In this document: in pieces, positions 1-6,251 of the stretch
Layout: each line of letters starts with the position of its first letter
Numbering within the stretch: position 1 is the first letter of the stretch
From: an uncultured Oscillospiraceae bacterium
Lineage (GTDB): Bacteria > Bacillota > Clostridia > Oscillospirales > Acutalibacteraceae
Reading direction: 5' to 3'
DNA: 11,930 nt
NCBI GenBank assembly: GCA_958354085.1
Contig: CATWUX010000066.1
Location: 1-11,930 of the forward strand
Notes under the pieces: model-generated
Seen by the model: the letters and a program-made list of their open reading frames with translations, nothing else
Database searches by the model: none
Told to the model about the DNA's origin: nothing
Translations under genes and position numbers: made by a program

Positions 1-195
1 GCTGACTACATAGCTGATTTCATGGCACCACTGTTTGTGCGGTGGAACCTCATAACCGCTGATGCAGCTCAATTCGCCGATCTGGTACAGGTTGAACGGA
101 CCAAATTTCTGGGTGCCGCCACCCTTCACCTCGCCACCCTGCGCTTCGCCTTTGAACAGCGTATCAAATTCAAACTGTTTACCCGGTACCATCAT
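1..195 (-). CDS. AraC-family-like regulator, N-terminal part (partial at window edge)
   Basis: About 65 residues are visible before the window edge. They read MMVPGKQFEFDTLFKGEAQG, then a Gly/Lys turn, then FGPFNLYQIGELSCISGYEV and PPHKQWCHEISYVVS. The 'GY.VPPH.QWCHEISYVVS' pattern resembles the N-terminal cupin (arabinose-binding-like) sensor domain of AraC/XylS transcription factors. That domain usually binds a sugar or other small ligand and precedes a C-terminal double helix-turn-helix, which would lie outside the window. The start is uncertain. ATG 195 (or 192) has no Shine-Dalgarno. The frame stays open upstream to an amber codon at 304-306, so TTG at 294, with a weak AAGG 8 bases upstream, would add a strongly basic 33-residue N-terminus. 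The preceding gene ends in its own terminator, so this is probably a separate unit. A free-standing cupin protein is the main alternative; no DNA-binding domain is seen here. Confidence 0.55.
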   Translation of the reverse strand, partial: MMVPGKQFEFDTLFKGEAQGGEVKGGGTQKFGPFNLYQIGELSCISGYEVPPHKQWCHEISYVVS

Positions 196-352
196 AAAAA
201 GGGGCTGCCGGTTCGTCGATGCGGTTCGCCTACCGGTCTTGGCCCTGACCCCACCTTTCGTGCTTTTTTGTATGTGCACAGTGTTTCTTGGCAAATGCAG
301 CAGCTACCTTTTTGGCATGTTCCTATAAGTGTTCGGTAACTCCTGGGTATTT

Positions 353-381
353 ATTGTAACATATCGCCTATACCCCAACAA
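353..381 (-). promoter_or_regulatory. Candidate promoter for the AraC-like gene
   Basis: On the minus strand TTGTTG (381-376) and TACAAT (358-353) are separated by 17 bases, a plausible sigma-A-type pair with a weak -35. A perfect TATAAT also sits at 495-490, but its best -35 at 17 bases (TTATTG) is poor. Transcription from the nearer site would give a leader of about 150 bases before ATG 195. Confidence 0.35.
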
Positions 382-600
382 TGTACCCGTTTTGTATGAC
401 GGTTATCCCAGTTTTGTTTTTCTGATAAAATTGAAATAATTGCCACAAGTTTTCCGAGCTTATCCTATTTTTATGTTTTTGCCGCTTTTATTATACGAAT
501 TTTGTTGACGTCCAATAACCGGAAATATGGCACCTTCTTTTTCGGATATTATGCCTATTGAATTCATGGAATTCTGACAAACAATCCCTTGGAATTGAGA

Positions 601-643
601 TAACAAAGAACGACCAATCCGCAAGAGCGGTTTGGTCGTTCTT
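601..643 (-). terminator. Hairpin terminator of the secreted-protein gene
   Basis: Bases 606-622 and 627-643 form a 17-bp stem with a single T/T mismatch and a four-base loop. On the minus strand the distal arm ends in GTTCTT and runs into TTGTTAT, a moderate T-tract. It lies about 80 bases past the stop of the anchored protein gene, and a long stem with a tetraloop fits a Rho-independent terminator. The stem would also form on the plus strand, but no gene is seen that would need it there. Confidence 0.7.
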
Positions 644-723
644 CAGAAGTTTTCCTATTCTTCAGGCGACCGTACCGGTTACGATGGGAACCGGAGAAAT
701 TTCTTTAAAAACGGTCGTTAAAA

Positions 724-1584
724 TTAGGCAGCTTTCTTTTTCTTCCACAGGAAGTACGCCGCCACACCGCCGCCGACTAACACTACGATGACCACAACGG
801 TGATAATGATCGGCAGCATGGAAGTCCCCTGACCATCCCGGTTTGCCGCTGTTGGTGCCGAGGTTGTTGCCGAGGTTGGTGCCGCTGCGGTAGACGTCAC
901 GGTCGTTGCCTCTGCCGAAGCAATCGTGGTCGCATCGCTTTCCGGCGCAGTAGTGGATTCCGTCTCCGCTTGTGTTGCGCTGGTAGTGGGCGCGGCCGTT
1001 GGTGCCGAGGTCGGGGCCGTCGTGGCCTGCGCGCTGCCGCCTAATTCGATCGTCACCTTATCCAAAACAGTTCTCCATGGCACCAATACCGGCGCATCAC
1101 CGGTAAACGGCAGAAGAATCACTTTCAGGTATTTCATACCGGACTCCACGGCGCCCTTGTTGCTGACCGTCGAATTCATCCAATAAGCCAGATCCGGTGT
1201 TATGTACGCCTCATCCATGACCTGATCGCTCACCGTAACCTGCGCGTCTTTCCAGTTCTTACCATCAGCGGAGACCATCACTTTGACGTCTGTCTCGGAA
1301 TTACCGGCACCGTTCATATTCAGCGTATCGATCTTGAAACCGGTGATATCTTTGTCCATTTTGTAAACCAGATATTCCTCACCGGCTACACCGGATTTTT
1401 TAGAATACAGCGTTTTTTCGACGTCTTTGTTGTCCTCAAACTGCCAGCCGTCGGATTTGGAATCCACTTTTGTAAATTCCCTGTCCAAATCATCCACAAA
1501 CGAATCGCTGGCGGCGGATGCAGAAAAAACCATGCCGGTTGCCAAAAGCATCGCTGCGGCTATACATGCCACAATCTTTTTCAT
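724..1584 (-). CDS. Secreted, C-terminally membrane-anchored surface protein, function unknown
   Basis: The product has 286 residues. An N-terminal signal peptide (MKK, hydrophobic core at 5-20, likely cleavage after ASA at about 24) is followed by a folded region at about 26-183. Then comes a low-complexity linker almost entirely of Thr, Ala, Ser and Pro (about 185-249), one membrane-spanning helix (about 257-280) and a KKKKAA tail. No LPXTG-like sortase signal is present, so anchoring is by the helix, with the folded domain outside the cell. The stretch around residues 80-120 (FKIDTL, then VKVMVSADGKNW) recalls beta-sandwich modules of the F5/8 type C (discoidin) or carbohydrate-binding kind. 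That is only a resemblance, and no catalytic motif is seen. ATG 1584 follows GGAGGG by 7 bases, so the start is secure. The gene is monocistronic here: AT-rich promoter region before it, hairpin terminator after it. I do not recognise a named family. Confidence 0.85.
   Translation of the reverse strand: MKKIVACIAAAMLLATGMVFSASAASDSFVDDLDREFTKVDSKSDGWQFEDNKDVEKTLYSKKSGVAGEEYLVYKMDKDITGFKIDTLNMNGAGNSETDVKVMVSADGKNWKDAQVTVSDQVMDEAYITPDLAYWMNSTVSNKGAVESGMKYLKVILLPFTGDAPVLVPWRTVLDKVTIELGGSAQATTAPTSAPTAAPTTSATQAETESTTAPESDATTIASAEATTVTSTAAAPTSATTSAPTAANRDGQGTSMLPIIITVVVIVVLVGGGVAAYFLWKKKKAA
851..886 (-). repeat. Tandem 12-base units in the linker coding region
   Basis: Three 12-base units, read on the plus strand as gttggtgccgag (851-862), gttgttgccgag (863-874) and gttggtgccgct (875-886), differ by one or two bases. 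A fourth copy of the first unit lies at 998-1009. They encode repeated Ala/Pro/Thr/Ser residues of the linker, and a 12-base unit keeps the frame if copy number changes. The whole linker spans about 838-1032. Confidence 0.6.
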
Positions 1585-1639
1585 AATATATCCCTCCAGA
1601 TTTCTTGGTTCTTGTTGAAACTGTCTATCGAACCTTCTG

Positions 1640-1652
1640 GATACAGTGTATC
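1640..1652. promoter_or_regulatory. 13-base palindrome, candidate operator
   Basis: GATACA-G-TGTATC is a perfect 6-1-6 inverted repeat just downstream of the predicted start of transcription of the anchored-protein gene. A wider pair, GATAC at 1686-1690 and GTATC at 1708-1712, brackets the predicted -35. The position suits a repressor site, but chance occurrence in AT-rich DNA is possible and no binding protein is identified. Confidence 0.3.
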
Positions 1653-1673
1653 ATTCGCTTTGGCATTCCACAA

Positions 1674-1703
1674 TGTATAGGTTTTGATACTTGGTTATCT
1701 CAA
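1674..1703 (-). promoter_or_regulatory. Candidate promoter of the secreted-protein gene
   Basis: On the minus strand TTGAGA (1703-1698) and TATACA (1679-1674) are 18 bases apart, which fits a sigma-A-type promoter. Transcription would begin near 1667, about 80 bases before the ATG. The site lies between, and partly overlaps, repeated GATAC/GTATC motifs that could be an operator. Confidence 0.35.
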
Positions 1704-1923
1704 TTTTGTATCGTGTGGCAATTTTGCGGATTTTGGAAGAGTGCAAGAGATTTGTTGCTATTTCAAATGTTATATAAACAAAGGACAGGCTTTTTGGATG
1801 TTTTGTCCATATGTTTTTTATAGTTGAAAATAAAAGCATTTGTCTTTTAAAATTTGCCGAACAATTTTCGTTTTTTCTGGTCCTAATTTTGGTAATTCTT
1901 ATAAAGTGCTCTTGCGAGGACAT

Positions 1924-1962
1924 AAAAAAAATCCCGCATCGGAAAACCGATGCGGGATTTTT
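1924..1962 (-). terminator. Strong intrinsic terminator of tuf
   Basis: A perfect 16-bp stem (1927-1942 with 1947-1962), rich in GC at the top, has an AAAA loop on the plus strand (TTTT in the transcript). On the minus strand it is followed by an unbroken run of T residues (8 in a row counting those in the stem end). It lies about 30 bases past the tuf stop and should end the str-cluster transcript. Confidence 0.93.
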
Positions 1963-1991
1963 CCCTATGGTATGCGGGATTTCAGCAACTA

Positions 1992-3194
1992 TTAGGAATT
2001 GATGCGGGAAACAACGCCGGAACCGACCGTACGGCCGCCTTCACGGATAGCGAAGCGCAGACCTTCTTCGATAGCGATCGGGGTGATCAGTTCTACATCC
2101 ATCTCGACGTTATCGCCGGGCATGCACATCTCAACGCCTTCCGGCAAAGAGATAACACCCGTTACGTCCGTGGTACGGAAATAGAACTGCGGGCGATAGT
2201 TATTGAAGAACGGGGTATGACGGCCGCCTTCGTCCTTGGACAGGATGTAAACCTGACCATGGAATTTCGTGTGGGGGTTGATGGAACCGGGTTTGCACAG
2301 AACCTGACCGCGTTCGATATCCGTTCTCTGGATACCACGCAGCAGCGCGCCGATGTTGTCGCCAGCCTCGGCATAATCCAGCAGCTTGCGGAACATTTCG
2401 ATACCGGTAACAACCGTCTTCTTCTTCTCATCGGACAGACCGACGATCTCGACTTCCTCAGACATTTTCAGCTGACCACGCTCCACACGGCCGGTAGCAA
2501 CCGTACCACGGCCGGTGATGGTGAACACGTCTTCAACAGGCATCAGGAAGGGCTTGTCGGTCGTGCGCTCCGGGCTGGGGATATAGCTATCAACCTGATC
2601 CATCAGTTCGAGGATCGGGGCATACGCGGGATCGTTGATGTCATTGGAGGCACACTCCAAAGCAGCCAGAGCAGAGCCCTTGACGATCGGGGTATCGTCG
2701 CCCGGGAATTCGTACTCGTTGAGCAGCTCGCGGATTTCCATCTCGACCAGCTCCAGCAGTTCCGGATCGTCAACCTGATCGCATTTGTTCATGAACACAA
2801 CGATATACGGAACGCCAACCTGACGGGAGAGCAGGATGTGCTCACGGGTCTGGGGCATCGGGCCGTCCGCAGCGGACACGACCAGAATAGCGCCGTCCAT
2901 CTGAGCAGCACCGGTGATCATGTTCTTAACGTAGTCGGCGTGACCGGGGCAGTCAACGTGCGCATAGTGACGCTTGTCGGTCTGATACTCAACGTGAGCG
3001 GTGTTGATTGTGATACCACGTGCGCGCTCCTCGGGAGCCTTATCGATGTTGGCATAATCAACGAAGTCAGCATCACCTTTCAGTGCCAAAACCTTCGTAA
3101 TCGCCGCGGTCAGAGTGGTTTTACCATGGTCAACGTGACCAATGGTACCAATGTTTACGTGGGGCTTATTTCTTTCGAACTTTGCCTTTGCCAT
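1992..3194 (-). CDS. tuf: Translation elongation factor Tu
   Basis: EF-Tu delivers aminoacyl-tRNA to the ribosomal A site as a ternary complex with GTP and hydrolyses GTP on codon recognition. The 400-residue product has the full family length and all GTPase motifs: P-loop GHVDHGKT (19-26), switch I with RGITIN (59-64), DCPGH (81-85) with the catalytic His85, NKCD (136-139) and GSAL near 173. The beta-barrel domains 2 and 3 follow, with typical blocks such as FTITGRGTVATGRVERG and the end GSGVVSRINS. ATG 3194 sits 8 bases after AAAGGAGG (3203-3210). The gene is the last of the str cluster, 209 bases after fusA. It has its own promoter (3247-3275) and a strong terminator, so it can be expressed above the rest of the operon. 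No truncation or unusual residue is seen. Confidence 0.99.
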   Translation of the reverse strand: MAKAKFERNKPHVNIGTIGHVDHGKTTLTAAITKVLALKGDADFVDYANIDKAPEERARGITINTAHVEYQTDKRHYAHVDCPGHADYVKNMITGAAQMDGAILVVSAADGPMPQTREHILLSRQVGVPYIVVFMNKCDQVDDPELLELVEMEIRELLNEYEFPGDDTPIVKGSALAALECASNDINDPAYAPILELMDQVDSYIPSPERTTDKPFLMPVEDVFTITGRGTVATGRVERGQLKMSEEVEIVGLSDEKKKTVVTGIEMFRKLLDYAEAGDNIGALLRGIQRTDIERGQVLCKPGSINPHTKFHGQVYILSKDEGGRHTPFFNNYRPQFYFRTTDVTGVISLPEGVEMCMPGDNVEMDVELITPIAIEEGLRFAIREGGRTVGSGVVSRINS

Positions 3195-3246
3195 TTGGAA
3201 TTCCTCCTTTTATCAACCAATAATTATTTTTAGATTTGCAATACCC

Positions 3247-3275
3247 ATTTTAGCAAGTCCTGCGCGGAATTTCAA
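3247..3275 (-). promoter_or_regulatory. Promoter of tuf
   Basis: On the minus strand TTGAAA (3275-3270) and TAAAAT (3252-3247) are exactly 17 bases apart, each one mismatch from the sigma-A consensus. Transcription would start near 3240, giving a leader of about 45 bases that carries the tuf ribosome binding site. This is the best promoter match noticed in the window. Confidence 0.7.
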
Positions 3276-3403
3276 GCCTTTTTCTAAAGAAATACAAAGA
3301 AAATGGAAGCAAACCGCTAACAAGCAAGCGGGCGGCGAAAAAAAGCGGTTCTTCGCCGTCGCTATTCGCCGTTTTCAGGCAATCAGCAGCCGTTTTTGAC
3401 AGA

Positions 3404-5488
3404 TTACTCCTCTTTCTTGGCGCGCTTGGAAATAATCGCTTCGGAAACGCTCTTGGGCAGTTCCGCATAGTGGCTGGGCTCCATGACATACTGACCACGG
3501 CCCTGCGTACGGGAACGCAGATCGGTCGCATAGCCGAACATCTCGGACAGCGGCACCATTGCATGGATCTGCTGGGCACCGGCCACGGCCTCCATACCCT
3601 GCATCAGGCCACGGCGGGAGTTGATGTCGCCGATAACGTCGCCCATGTATTCCTCCGGAACGGTCACAACGACCTTCATGATCGGCTCGAGCAAAACCGG
3701 ATCGGCCTTGCGCATCGCCTCTTTAAAGGCCATGGAACCGGCAATCTTAAACGCCATTTCAGAGGAGTCCACTTCGTGGTACGAACCATCATACAGAGTG
3801 ACCTTGACATCCACAACGGGATAGCCGGCAAGCACGCCGGACATCATGGCGCCCTGGATACCCTGATCGACAGCCGGGATGTATTCTTTCGGAATCACAC
3901 CGCCCACAACCGCATTGACGAATTCGTAACCCTTACCCATCTCATTGGGTTCAAGCTTGATCTTAACATGGCCATACTGACCGCGACCGCCGGACTGACG
4001 CGCATATTTGTGATCCACGTCGGCCATCTTGCGAACAGTCTCTTTGTAAGCGACCTGCGGAGCGCCGACATTGGCTTCCACTTTGAACTCACGCAGCAGA
4101 CGGTCTACAATGATTTCGAGGTGTAGCTCGCCCATACCGGCAATGATCGTTTGCCCGGTTTCCTCGTCGGTGTAGGTACGGAAGGTGGGATCTTCTTCCG
4201 CCAGCTTCGCCAGCGCAATGCCCATCTTCTCCTGACCGGCTTTGGTCTTGGGCTCGATGGCTACACGGATAACCGGCTCCGGGAATTCCATGGATTCCAG
4301 AATAACCGGGTATTTCTCGTCGCACAGGGTATCGCCGGTGGTGGTGTTTTTCAGGCCGACCGCCGCGGCAATATCGCCTGAATAGACGACATCAATGTCC
4401 TGACGATGATTGGCATGCATCTGCAGAATACGGCCCATACGTTCGTTGGTGTCCTTGCACGCGTTGTACACAGTGGTACCGGCGTTGACCGTACCGGAGT
4501 ACACGCGGAAGAAGCACAGCTTACCCACGAACGGGTCAGTGGCAATCTTGAAAGCCAGCGCCGCGAACGGCTCGCTGTCGGAAGAATGGCGCACCGTCTC
4601 TTCGCCGGTTTCCGGATTCACGCCCTTGATGGATTCCACGTCGGTCGGAGCCGGCATATAATCCACAACGGCATCCAGCAGCTTCTGTACACCTTTGTTG
4701 CGATAAGACGTACCACAGGTGACCGGCACCATGTCGTTGGCGATGGTCGCCTTGCGAATGCAGCTCTTGATCTCGTCAATGGTCAGCTCTTCGCCGGCAA
4801 AGAACTTCTCCATAAGAGCATCGTCCTGCTCGGCAACCGCTTCAATCAGCTGCTCATGATACATCGCGGCCTCTTCTGCCATATCCGCCGGAATCTCTTC
4901 CACGCGAATATCCTTGCCGAGATCGTCATAGTATACATAAGCTTTCATTTCTACCAGGTCGATGATGCCTTTGAAGGTATCCTCGGAACCGATGGGTAGC
5001 TGAATCGGAACGGCGTTGCATTTCAGGCGCTCCTTCATCATGCTGACCACGCGGTAGAAATCGGCGCCCATGATGTCCATCTTGTTGACGTACGCCATAC
5101 GGGGCACCTTATACTCGTTCGCCTGACGCCAAACGGTTTCAGACTGGGGTTCAACACCGCCCTTGGCGCAGAACACGGTAACCGAACCGTCCAGAACGCG
5201 CAGCGAACGCTGCACCTCAACGGTAAAGTCCACGTGGCCGGGGGTGTCGATAATGTTAATACGATGATTTTTCCAGAAACAGGTGGTCGCAGCAGAAGTA
5301 ATGGTAATACCTCTCTCCTGCTCCTGTGCCATCCAGTCCATGGTGGCGCCGCCATCATGGGTTTCGCCAATCTTATGATTGATGCCGGTATAGAACAGGA
5401 TACGCTCGGTCGTCGTGGTTTTACCCGCGTCGATGTGCGCCATAATACCAATATTTCTGGTCATTTCCAGAGATACTTGTCTTGCCAT
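3404..5488 (-). CDS. fusA: Translation elongation factor G
   Basis: EF-G is the GTPase that drives tRNA-mRNA translocation and, with ribosome recycling factor, splits spent ribosomes. The 694-residue product has the family length and five-domain plan. The G domain carries AHIDAGKT (16-23), RGITITSA (switch I), DTPGHVD and NKMD. Domain 2 follows (FAALAFKIATDPFVGKL), then domain 3 with GMGELHLEI, domain 4 with GGRGQYGHV and the conserved block around 'IPKEYIPAVDQGIQGAMMSG', and domain 5 ending in SRTQGRGQYVMEPSHY. It is a canonical fusA-type EF-G rather than a tetracycline-resistance or EF-G2 paralogue. ATG 5488 follows AAGGAGG (5495-5501) by 6 bases. It lies 129 bases after rpsG and before tuf, the standard str order. 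The C-terminus ends in a short Lys/Glu tail. Confidence 0.99.
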   Translation of the reverse strand: MARQVSLEMTRNIGIMAHIDAGKTTTTERILFYTGINHKIGETHDGGATMDWMAQEQERGITITSAATTCFWKNHRINIIDTPGHVDFTVEVQRSLRVLDGSVTVFCAKGGVEPQSETVWRQANEYKVPRMAYVNKMDIMGADFYRVVSMMKERLKCNAVPIQLPIGSEDTFKGIIDLVEMKAYVYYDDLGKDIRVEEIPADMAEEAAMYHEQLIEAVAEQDDALMEKFFAGEELTIDEIKSCIRKATIANDMVPVTCGTSYRNKGVQKLLDAVVDYMPAPTDVESIKGVNPETGEETVRHSSDSEPFAALAFKIATDPFVGKLCFFRVYSGTVNAGTTVYNACKDTNERMGRILQMHANHRQDIDVVYSGDIAAAVGLKNTTTGDTLCDEKYPVILESMEFPEPVIRVAIEPKTKAGQEKMGIALAKLAEEDPTFRTYTDEETGQTIIAGMGELHLEIIVDRLLREFKVEANVGAPQVAYKETVRKMADVDHKYARQSGGRGQYGHVKIKLEPNEMGKGYEFVNAVVGGVIPKEYIPAVDQGIQGAMMSGVLAGYPVVDVKVTLYDGSYHEVDSSEMAFKIAGSMAFKEAMRKADPVLLEPIMKVVVTVPEEYMGDVIGDINSRRGLMQGMEAVAGAQQIHAMVPLSEMFGYATDLRSRTQGRGQYVMEPSHYAELPKSVSEAIISKRAKKEE

Positions 5489-5617
5489 ACATGTCCTCCT
5501 TGTCTTTTCTCAAATGGTTCAAGGCACCGCCGAAAAAGCGGGTCAAGTAACCGAATTGCGGCGCCTCGCCCAAATGGAAATGGTTGGGGCCTCATGCCCA
5601 AGAGGGCAGGAATGGGC

Positions 5618-6088
5618 TTACCACCGGAAGTGTGCGAACGCCTTGTTGGCTTCTGCCATCTTGTGCGTATCTTCACGCTTTTTGGCAGCGCCGCCGTTGC
5701 CGTTGATCGCATCCAGAATCTCGCCGGACAGGCGCTCTTTCATGGTGCGCTCGGAACGGGTGCGGGAATAGGTGGTCAACCAGCGCAGACCCAGGGTCTG
5801 GCGGCGGTCAGGACGCACCTCAATCGGAACCTGGTAGGTGGCGCCGCCGACACGGCGAGCCTTAACCTCCAGAAGCGGCATGATATTCTCCATAGCCTGC
5901 TCAAAAACCTCCAGCGGTTCTTTGCCGGTCTTTTCACGGATAATATCGAACGCACCGTACACAATTTTCTGTGCAACACCGCGTTTGCCATCGACCATAA
6001 TGTTGTTGATGAGTCTAGTCACCAATTTGGAATTGTAAAGCGGGTCTGGCAAAACATCACGTTTTGCGATGGAACCTCTTCTCGGCAC
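5618..6088 (-). CDS. rpsG: 30S ribosomal protein S7
   Basis: S7 is a primary binder of the 3' domain of 16S rRNA; it nucleates the 30S head and lines the E site and mRNA exit channel. The 156-residue product matches the usual length. It begins (M)PRRGSIAKRDVLPDPLYNSK and contains LINNIMVDGKRGVAQKI, the RRVGGATYQVP block and the end MAEANKAFAHFRW. The frame is open further upstream to an ATG at 6184, but those 32 residues do not resemble S7. The start chosen is GTG 6088, which has AAGGAGG (6097-6103) 8 bases away and gives the family N-terminus. It lies 163 bases after rpsL, a gap that holds a candidate promoter and a hairpin, and 129 bases before fusA. Confidence 0.98.
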   Translation of the reverse strand: MPRRGSIAKRDVLPDPLYNSKLVTRLINNIMVDGKRGVAQKIVYGAFDIIREKTGKEPLEVFEQAMENIMPLLEVKARRVGGATYQVPIEVRPDRRQTLGLRWLTTYSRTRSERTMKERLSGEILDAINGNGGAAKKREDTHKMAEANKAFAHFRW

Positions 6089-6096
6089 TTTACTTC

Positions 6097-6103
6097 CCTC
6101 CTT
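6097..6103 (-). promoter_or_regulatory. Ribosome binding site that fixes the GTG start of rpsG
   Basis: AAGGAGG lies 8 bases before GTG 6088. The upstream in-frame ATG codons (6184 and others) lack comparable signals, so this site decides the start. Confidence 0.85.
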
Positions 6104-6174
6104 CATAGTTATGATATCACAGGTACTCGAAAGTGACATACTCCCGTTGGCCGACATAGAGGCTTTCCAATAGC

Positions 6175-6206
6175 TTCCGGACATTCCATATATAGTATGA
6201 CCGGAA
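6175..6206 (-). other. Hairpin in the rpsL-rpsG intercistronic leader
   Basis: TTCCGG at one end (6206-6201 on the minus strand) pairs with CCGGAA (6180-6175). Two mismatches inward, a CAT/ATG triplet pair extends the stem around an AU-rich loop. It may be a processing, stability or regulatory element. In Escherichia coli S7 represses translation by binding the rpsL-rpsG intercistronic RNA; whether this structure plays that part is inference only. Confidence 0.45.
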
Positions 6207-6216
6207 AATATATCAA
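6189..6216 (-). promoter_or_regulatory. Candidate internal promoter before rpsG
   Basis: On the minus strand TTGATA (6216-6211) and TATATA (6194-6189) are 16 bases apart. Transcription would start near 6182 and give rpsG-fusA an extra start point with a leader of about 94 bases. The elements overlap the hairpin at 6175-6206, so one of the two readings may be coincidental. Confidence 0.4.
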
Positions 6217-6251
6217 AATGCCGCTACATCGTAGCCGCTGATGAAAATGTC

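Larger units (their letters stand above)
196..723. other. 528-base non-coding gap
   Basis: No convincing gene is seen. The part next to the AraC-like gene is GC-rich near the start codon and AT-rich from about 340 to 600. It holds the candidate promoter(s) of that gene, a short leader reading frame at 318-304 (ATG, three codons, TAG), the terminator of the upstream secreted-protein gene (601-643), and a structured 3' untranslated region (667-717). Two GAATTC hexamers at 560-565 and 569-574 are not explained. Confidence 0.6.
1585..1991. other. 407-base AT-rich intergenic region between tuf and the secreted-protein gene
   Basis: No supported gene. It contains, from high to low coordinates, the tuf stop-proximal repeat and terminator (1924-1982), a featureless T- and A-rich stretch (about 1715-1920), and the candidate promoter and GATAC-type motifs of the anchored-protein gene (1640-1712). 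It marks the end of the str gene cluster. Confidence 0.6.

Noticed and set aside
22..339. Plus-strand reading frames over the AraC-like gene
   Set aside because: Antisense to the frame with clear AraC-type cupin motifs and without any ribosome binding site or domain.
1651..1923. Small minus-strand reading frame (90 codons) in the gap after tuf
   Set aside because: AT-rich composition, no ribosome binding site, overlaps the terminator tail and the promoter region; no recognisable protein.
1950..3233. Long plus-strand open frame (427 codons) opposite tuf
   Set aside because: It is antisense to a certain EF-Tu gene; such frames stay open because the real gene avoids TTA, CTA and TCA codons. 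No ribosome binding site or recognisable domain.
5595..5608. TGCCC/GGGCA stem in the rpsG-fusA spacer as a terminator
   Set aside because: Only 5 bp with no T-tract, between genes that are normally co-transcribed.
6089..6184. N-terminal extension of S7 to the ATG at 6184
   Set aside because: The extra 32 residues do not resemble S7, and GTG 6088 has an ideal ribosome binding site and the family N-terminus.
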